Shown here one piece after another: positions 59,478 through 64,000 of a DNA stretch of 64,000 nucleotides (position 1 is the stretch's first letter; each line of letters begins with the position of its first letter). Location: assembly GCF_002101815.1 (NCBI RefSeq), contig NZ_LQPM01000030.1:186001-250000 (forward strand), read 5' to 3'. The translations under genes and the position numbers were made by a program. The notes under the pieces were generated by a model. It was not told the origin of the DNA and made no database searches. It saw only the letters and a program-made list of their open reading frames with translations. This stretch comes from Mycobacterium paraense. Lineage in GTDB: Bacteria; Actinomycetota; Actinomycetes; Mycobacteriales; Mycobacteriaceae.

Positions 59478-60013
59478 GGCAGCCGCCCGTCGCCGAAGTC
59501 GTCAAAGTCGTCGGCGACGTCGGATCCGGCGGGCTCCACCCGCTCCTGGACCAGCGGGGTCAGCGCCGCCCGAAGGTGGCGGTGACGACGGGCCCACGCC
59601 TGGGCGGTGCGGTCGCCGGTGAGCTTGAGGCCGATGCCTATCCGGCGGCGCGGCACCCCGACCAGCTCGCCGAGCGCCCGCGACGACTGCCATTTCGCCA
59701 GCTCCTTGCCCGACGCCTCGTGGTGCTCGGGCTCGGGGTACACCTTGACGATCTCGCGCACCAGGACGGTCTCGGTGCCCTGCCGCAGCGCGTCCTCGGT
59801 CAACTCGACCGAGACGTGGATCCGCGCCGCGTGCACCTGCAGCGCCACGAAGGCCGACACCAGCACCAGGAAGATCGCCGGGACGACGAGCGACACCGGG
59901 GCCCCGCTCCAGATTTCGATGAGGACCATGGCCACCGCCGACGCCGGGCCCAGCGCCACCCACCACCAGCTGGCGCCAGGCTCGTAGAACAACGGCTTCG
60001 GTTCGGCTGTCAC
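59474..60013 (-). CDS. DUF3093 membrane protein (Rv0513-like)
   Basis: A 179-residue protein with FYEPGASWWWVALGPASAVAM, two helices in the first 60 residues, and a cytosolic beta-rich domain typical of DUF3093 (EDALRQGTETVLVREIVKVYPE). GTG 60013 overlaps the hemB stop as GTGA (60010-60013), so it is translated with hemB. Acidic C-terminus. A link to haem synthesis is suggested by coupling only. Confidence 0.82.
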   Translation of the reverse strand: MTAEPKPLFYEPGASWWWVALGPASAVAMVLIEIWSGAPVSLVVPAIFLVLVSAFVALQVHAARIHVSVELTEDALRQGTETVLVREIVKVYPEPEHHEASGKELAKWQSSRALGELVGVPRRRIGIGLKLTGDRTAQAWARRHRHLRAALTPLVQERVEPAGSDVADDFDDFGDGRLP

Positions 60014-60981
60014 GACAGCCAGCCTGCCGCATCCACGGCCCAATAGGTGAGCACGATGTCGGCCCCGGCGCGCCGGATGCTCGTCAACGATTCCAGCGCC
60101 GCGGCGCGCTCGTCGATCCAGTTGTTCGCGGCGGCGGCGCAGATCATCGCGTACTCCCCCGACACCTGGTACGCGGCGACCGGCACCGGCGAGATCTCCG
60201 CCGCGGCCGCCAGCACGTCGAGGTAACCCAGGGCGGGCTTGACCATCACGATGTCGGCGCCCTCGTCCAGGTCCAGCCGGACCTCGCGCAGCGCCTCCCG
60301 GAAGTTGCCGGGCTCCTGCTGGTAGGTGCGCCGGTCCCCGGACAGGCTCGAGCTCACCGCCTCGCGGAACGGGCCGTAGAACGCCGAGGCGAACTTGGCG
60401 GCGTAGGCCAGGATCACCGCGTCGGTGTGGCCGGCCGCGTCCAGGCCGTCTCGGATCGCGGCCACCTGGCCGTCCATCATGCCGCTCGGCCCGACCACGT
60501 GGGCGCCCGATTCCGCCTGCGCCACAGCCAGTTCGACGTAGCGGGCCAGGGTGGCGTCGTTGTCCACCCGGCCCCGGGCGTCCAGGACCCCGCAGTGCCC
60601 GTGGTCGGTGAATTCGTCCAGGCAGGTGTCGGCCATCAACACCGTGGCGTCACCGAGATCTTTGGCCAGGTCGCGCAGCGCGACGTTGAGGATGCCGTCC
60701 GGGTCGGTGCCGGCCGAGCCGGTCGCGTCCTTGTCCGGCTCGCGGGGCACGCCGAACAGCATCACCCCGCCGACCCCGGCGGCGACGGCCTCTTCGGCGG
60801 CCCGGCGCAGCGAATCCCGGGTGTGCTGAACCACGTTGGGCATCGACGCGATCGGCCGCGGTTCGTCGATGCCGTCGGCGACAAACATCGGCAGCACCAA
60901 ATGCCTTGGCTCCAAAGACGTTTGCGCGACCAATCGGCGCAACGCGGGGGTCGAGCGGAGCCGGCGCGGGCGCTGCCTCAT
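60010..60981 (-). CDS. hemB: Delta-aminolevulinic acid dehydratase HemB
   Basis: HemB joins two 5-aminolevulinate molecules into porphobilinogen. The 323-residue protein has both Schiff-base Lys residues: Lys196 in AYAAKFASAFYGPF and Lys248 in VMVKPALGY. The metal region reads TCLDEFTDHGHCG with Cys120 and Cys130 but Asp122 in place of the middle Cys, so the zinc site is partial, as in other actinobacteria. ATG at 60981. A 79-base gap holding a long palindrome separates it from hemD. Confidence 0.95.
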   Translation of the reverse strand: MRQRPRRLRSTPALRRLVAQTSLEPRHLVLPMFVADGIDEPRPIASMPNVVQHTRDSLRRAAEEAVAAGVGGVMLFGVPREPDKDATGSAGTDPDGILNVALRDLAKDLGDATVLMADTCLDEFTDHGHCGVLDARGRVDNDATLARYVELAVAQAESGAHVVGPSGMMDGQVAAIRDGLDAAGHTDAVILAYAAKFASAFYGPFREAVSSSLSGDRRTYQQEPGNFREALREVRLDLDEGADIVMVKPALGYLDVLAAAAEISPVPVAAYQVSGEYAMICAAAANNWIDERAAALESLTSIRRAGADIVLTYWAVDAAGWLS

Positions 60982-60988
60982 TCTCGTT

Positions 60989-61051
60989 CGTTGACTCTGC
61001 GGTGAGGGCGGAGCTTACTCGCACTTTTGCGCCACTGGCGCAGAGTCAACG
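60989..61051. terminator. Palindrome between hemD and hemB
   Basis: CGTTGACTCTGCG (60989-61001) and CGCAGAGTCAACG (61039-61051) are perfect 13-base complements; CTCG and CGAG extend the stem after a small bulge. The 37-base loop also contains TGCGCCACTGGCGCA. The element fills the gap between two codirectional haem genes. No T run. Confidence 0.55.
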
Positions 61052-61060
61052 CGAGATGAG

Positions 61061-62722
61061 TCATCGCCTGCGGCTCTTCTTACGCGGCGGCGGCAGCGCA
61101 CCCTCGGCGCGCAGCCGCGCGGCGTGCTCGGCCAACGCGTCGACCAGCGGGCCGACGGCGGCGGTGTCGGGCTGGACGTCCACCCGCAGGCCGAATTCCG
61201 CGGCGGTCTCGGCGGTCTTGGGGCCGATGCAGGCGATGATCGTCCGCGCGTGCGGCTTGCCGGCGATGCCGACCAGGTTGCGCACGGTCGAGCTGGAGGT
61301 GAAGCACACCGCGTCGAAGCCGCCCGTCTTGATCATCTCGCGGGTGGCCGCCGGCGGCGGCGCGGCGCGCACGGTCCGGTAGGCGGTGACGTCCTCGATC
61401 TCCCAGCCGCGCTCGCGCAGCCCCTCGGCCAACGTCTCGGTGGCGATGTCGGCCCGGGGCAGCAGGACCCGGTTGACCGGGTCGAAAATGCTGTCGTAGG
61501 GCGGGAAGTCGTCGAGCAGGCCGAGCGAGGACTGCTCGCCGGCCGGCACCAGCTCGGGGCTGATCCCGAAGGCGCGGACCCGGTCGGCCGTCGACTCGCC
61601 GACGCAGGCGATCTTCACCCCGGAGAACGCGCGGGCGTCCAGGCCGAACTCGCCGAACTTCTCCCACACGGCGCGCACCGCGTTGGTGGAGGTGAACACC
61701 ACCCACTGGAAGCGGCCGTCCACCAGGCCCTTGACCGCCCGCTCCATCTGGGCGGGGCTGCGCGGCGGCTCGACGGCGATGGTCGGCACCTCGATCGGCA
61801 GCGCGCCGTACGACGTCAACCGCTCGCTCATCTCGCCGGCCTGGTCCTTGGTGCGGGGCACCAACACGGTCCAGCCGTAGAGCGCGCGGCTCTCCCACCA
61901 GTTCAGCTTCGCCCGGCTGGCGACCGTCTTGCCGATCGTCACCACCAGCGGCCCGGTCAGGGGGCCGGCCGGGTCGTTGCCGCCCAGGACGGCCGAGTCG
62001 GTCAGGCCGCCCAGCGTGGTCTCGACCGAGCGCTGCTGGCAGGTGGTGCCCTGCGCGGTCACCACGCAGGGCGTGGTCTCGGCCAGCTCGTGCTCGATCA
62101 GGGCGCGGGCCGCGTCGGCCAGGTGCGAGGCGGTGGCCTGCAGGATCAGCGGGCCGGGGGCCGCGGCCAGCGCCTCCCAGTCGACGTCGCCGCGGACGTC
62201 GGCGACCGTGTGCGACGAGCCCAGCGGCAGCCCCGCGTAGGTCGGGACGGCACTGGTGGCGGCCAGCCCGGGCACGATCTCGATGTGCAGGTGGCTGCGC
62301 GCGACGGCGTTCACCTCGGTAATGACCGCGTCCAGCGTCAGCGGGTCGCCGGCCACCAGGCGCACCACGTCGACCCCCGAACGGGCCTCGGCGACAAGCG
62401 TTTTCGCGACCTCGGCGGGCTCGCCCAGCGCCGGGCGGATGTCCGGGCCACCGGAGATGACCGCCGGTGCGGCCTGGCCGTTGTCGGCTTCGGGGCTGCC
62501 GTCGGCGGTGCCGTCCGGGCCGGCGGGCGCGGGTCCGGAGACCGGCGGCAGGTCCTTGCCGATCAGCGCGAGCACGGGTTCGGGCACGTCGGGGTCGGTG
62601 AACACCAGGGCGGCGTTGGCCAGCACCGTGGCCGCCCGCGTCGTCAACAGTCCCGGGTCGCCGGGGCCCGAGCCCACGAACGTGATGTGGCCCGGTCTCG
62701 GCTTACGCCCTCGCGTCGTCAT
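61061..62722 (-). CDS. hemD: Fused uroporphyrinogen methyltransferase/uroporphyrinogen III synthase HemD
   Basis: A 553-residue two-domain protein. Residues about 10-250 are a tetrapyrrole methyltransferase-like domain (FVGSGPGDPGLLTTRAAT, RLVAGDPL), and residues about 270-540 are uroporphyrinogen III synthase, which closes and inverts ring D of the linear tetrapyrrole. Chemistry of the first domain (sirohaem branch) is by family only. ATG 62722 has GGGAG upstream; TTG 62734 is the alternative. It is 22 bases downstream of hemC and tails into a Lys/Arg-rich end. Confidence 0.93.
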   Translation of the reverse strand: MTTRGRKPRPGHITFVGSGPGDPGLLTTRAATVLANAALVFTDPDVPEPVLALIGKDLPPVSGPAPAGPDGTADGSPEADNGQAAPAVISGGPDIRPALGEPAEVAKTLVAEARSGVDVVRLVAGDPLTLDAVITEVNAVARSHLHIEIVPGLAATSAVPTYAGLPLGSSHTVADVRGDVDWEALAAAPGPLILQATASHLADAARALIEHELAETTPCVVTAQGTTCQQRSVETTLGGLTDSAVLGGNDPAGPLTGPLVVTIGKTVASRAKLNWWESRALYGWTVLVPRTKDQAGEMSERLTSYGALPIEVPTIAVEPPRSPAQMERAVKGLVDGRFQWVVFTSTNAVRAVWEKFGEFGLDARAFSGVKIACVGESTADRVRAFGISPELVPAGEQSSLGLLDDFPPYDSIFDPVNRVLLPRADIATETLAEGLRERGWEIEDVTAYRTVRAAPPPAATREMIKTGGFDAVCFTSSSTVRNLVGIAGKPHARTIIACIGPKTAETAAEFGLRVDVQPDTAAVGPLVDALAEHAARLRAEGALPPPRKKSRRR

Positions 62723-62744
62723 TGTCGCTCCCAAGTGACTCTCT

Positions 62745-63689
62745 TCAGTTTCCTCGCGCGGGGTCTTGCCGCGCTCCCCCGATCAGCTCTCCGGCCCCCA
62801 GCTCGAGCAGCTCGGCGGCGACCGAGAGCCCCAGCTCCCGTGCCCGACCGGGGGTGCCGATGCCGGACGCGCGGATCACGTCAGACCCGTCCAGCGCCGC
62901 CACGCAGCCGCGCAGCGACAGTTCTTCGAAGACCCGGCCCTCCTCATCGATGGACTCGACCACCTCGGCGATCGCGCCCACCGGTGCCGAGCAACCGGCC
63001 TCCAGTTCGGCCAGCAGAGCCCGCTCCGCGGTGACCGCCGCGCGCGTGTCGGCGTCGTCCAACTCCGCCAGCACCGAAACCAGCTCGGCGCCGGCGCGGC
63101 ACTCGACGGCGAGCGCGCCCTGAGCCGGTGCTGGCAACATCTGCACCGGCTCTAGCGTCTCGGTGACGTCGTCGAGGCGGCCCAGCCGGGCGAGACCGGC
63201 CCTGGCCACCACGATCGCGTCAAGATCACCACTGCTTACCCTGTTCAACCTGGTATCTAGGTTGCCTCGTAGGGGGCGGATTTCCAAACCGAGACCCAAT
63301 GCTCTAAGCTGTGCCGCCCGCCGCGGCGATGACGTCCCCACCAGCGAACCTGCCGGCAACTCCCCCAGCACCAGCCCGTCGCGGGCGACCAGCGCGTCCC
63401 GGGGGTCGTTGCGCGGCGGTATCGCGGCGATGGTGAACCGCGGGTCGTCGGCCGTGGGCAAATCCTTGTGCGAGTGCACGGCGGCGTCGACGCGGCCGTC
63501 GACGATGGCCTCCCGCAGCGCGGTGGTGAAGGCGCCCACGCCCAGGCTCTGGATGGGCGCCGACGACCGGTCGCCGGCCGTGCTGATGGTCACCAGTTCG
63601 GCCGGATGGCCGTTGGCGATCAAGGCGTCTCTGACGACACCGGCCTGGGTGGTGGCCAACAGGCTGCCCCGGGTGCCTATCCGGATCAC
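62745..63689 (-). CDS. hemC: Porphobilinogen deaminase HemC
   Basis: HemC polymerises four porphobilinogens into hydroxymethylbilane. The 314-residue protein has RIGTRGSLLATTQA at the N-terminus, GTSSPRRAAQLRAL, GNLDTRLNRVSSGDLDAIVVARAGL, and the dipyrromethane-cofactor Cys in LEAGCSAPVG. GTG 63689 gives MIRIGTRGS, the family start; the open frame extends 36 codons into the end of hemA. It follows hemA by 13 bases, as in M. tuberculosis. Confidence 0.95.
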   Translation of the reverse strand: MIRIGTRGSLLATTQAGVVRDALIANGHPAELVTISTAGDRSSAPIQSLGVGAFTTALREAIVDGRVDAAVHSHKDLPTADDPRFTIAAIPPRNDPRDALVARDGLVLGELPAGSLVGTSSPRRAAQLRALGLGLEIRPLRGNLDTRLNRVSSGDLDAIVVARAGLARLGRLDDVTETLEPVQMLPAPAQGALAVECRAGAELVSVLAELDDADTRAAVTAERALLAELEAGCSAPVGAIAEVVESIDEEGRVFEELSLRGCVAALDGSDVIRASGIGTPGRARELGLSVAAELLELGAGELIGGARQDPARGN

Positions 63690-63702
63690 GTGCGGCAATC
63701 GG

Positions 63703-64000
63703 CTACTCGCCGGACTGTTGAGGTGTGCCGGCATCGAATCCGCTTGGCGCGACTGGCAATTCGCCAGCGGCGACGGCATCGACGGCGGTCTGGTCAAGTT
63801 CGAAGAGTTCGCGCAGCGCCTCGGCGTAGCTGTCGCCGCCCGGGGCGCTGGCGAGCTGTTTGATCCGCACGGTGGGGGCGTGCAGCAGCTTGTCGACGAC
63901 GCGGCGCACGGTGCGCGCCACCTCCTCGCGGTGGGCGCTTTCCAGGCCCGGCAGCCGGTTGTCGAGGCGCAGCAGCTCGGCCTCGACGACGTCGGCGGCG
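63703..64000 (-). CDS. hemA: Glutamyl-tRNA reductase HemA, C-terminal part
   Basis: The frame is open from the window edge to the stop at 63703, so only the last 98 or so residues are present. They form the helical dimerisation domain: RLDNRLPGLESAHREEVARTVRRVVDKLLHAPTVRIKQLA is typical of glutamyl-tRNA reductases, followed by a short acidic tail. HemA reduces Glu-tRNA to glutamate-1-semialdehyde, the first step of haem synthesis. The catalytic Cys and NADPH domain lie outside the window. Confidence 0.92.
   Translation of the reverse strand, partial: AADVVEAELLRLDNRLPGLESAHREEVARTVRRVVDKLLHAPTVRIKQLASAPGGDSYAEALRELFELDQTAVDAVAAGELPVAPSGFDAGTPQQSGE

Overview
The window is high-GC DNA with actinobacterial codon use, frequent GTG/TTG starts and 4-base start/stop overlaps. 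Its gene order follows, in reverse orientation, the Mycobacterium tuberculosis segment from about Rv0565c down to Rv0509 (locus names recalled from memory, not searched). Several genes that H37Rv lacks at these places, and the absence of VapBC3, fabH, PE_PGRS6 and the 13E12 repeat gene, point to a non-tuberculous, probably slow-growing Mycobacterium, for example near the M. avium complex.

Layout. 1-5.5 kb: end of a flavin monooxygenase, an accessory membrane-anchored trypsin-like protease, gpsA, an accessory SulP-STAS transporter and a small XRE regulator. 5.5-11 kb: htpX, grcC1, menJ, a salicylate-type methyltransferase (Rv0560c-like) with a DUF732 secreted protein, and menG. 10.6-14.5 kb: an accessory block with a DUF1214-like protein, a sulfotransferase, a MarR regulator and an SDR. 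14.5-21.3 kb: one leftward run of amidohydrolase, menC, bpoC, menD, a DUF3592 protein and mgtA, held together largely by GTGA overlaps. 21.4-32.5 kb, mostly rightward: fadD8, TetR (leftward), aldo/keto reductase, F420-type reductase, lipoprotein, menB, SDR, VOC protein, pitA, small proteins, menE and a GT-C-like membrane protein. 32.5-40.8 kb: glycosyltransferase pair, an actin-like membrane protein with a Thr/Pro tail, a large membrane protein, galE3, mtnP, menA and two small membrane proteins. 40.8-48.1 kb: ParA-like ATPase, ccsA, resB, ccdA, thioredoxin, phosphatase and hemL in one leftward run (cytochrome c maturation plus haem entry). 48.2-53 kb: small genes, GabP-type permease, MFS transporter and an SsuD-type monooxygenase. 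53-59 kb: envelope acylation/deacylation genes (esterase, fused acyltransferase-SGNH, separate SGNH and acyltransferase). 58.8-64 kb: a STAS anti-anti-sigma protein, two small membrane proteins, and hemB, hemD, hemC and the 3' end of hemA.

Together the genes cover most of menaquinone synthesis and its saturation (menA, B, C, D, E, G, J, grcC1 and a MenH candidate), most of early haem synthesis (hemA, L, B, C, D) and System II cytochrome c maturation, so the window is a respiratory-cofactor neighbourhood interrupted by lineage-specific insertions. Many promoters have a TANNNT element 6-8 bases before an ATG/GTG, which suggests leaderless transcripts. Several gene junctions carry long palindromes. 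No tRNA, rRNA, CRISPR array, insertion sequence or prophage was seen, and no stretch over 300 bases lacks a gene.
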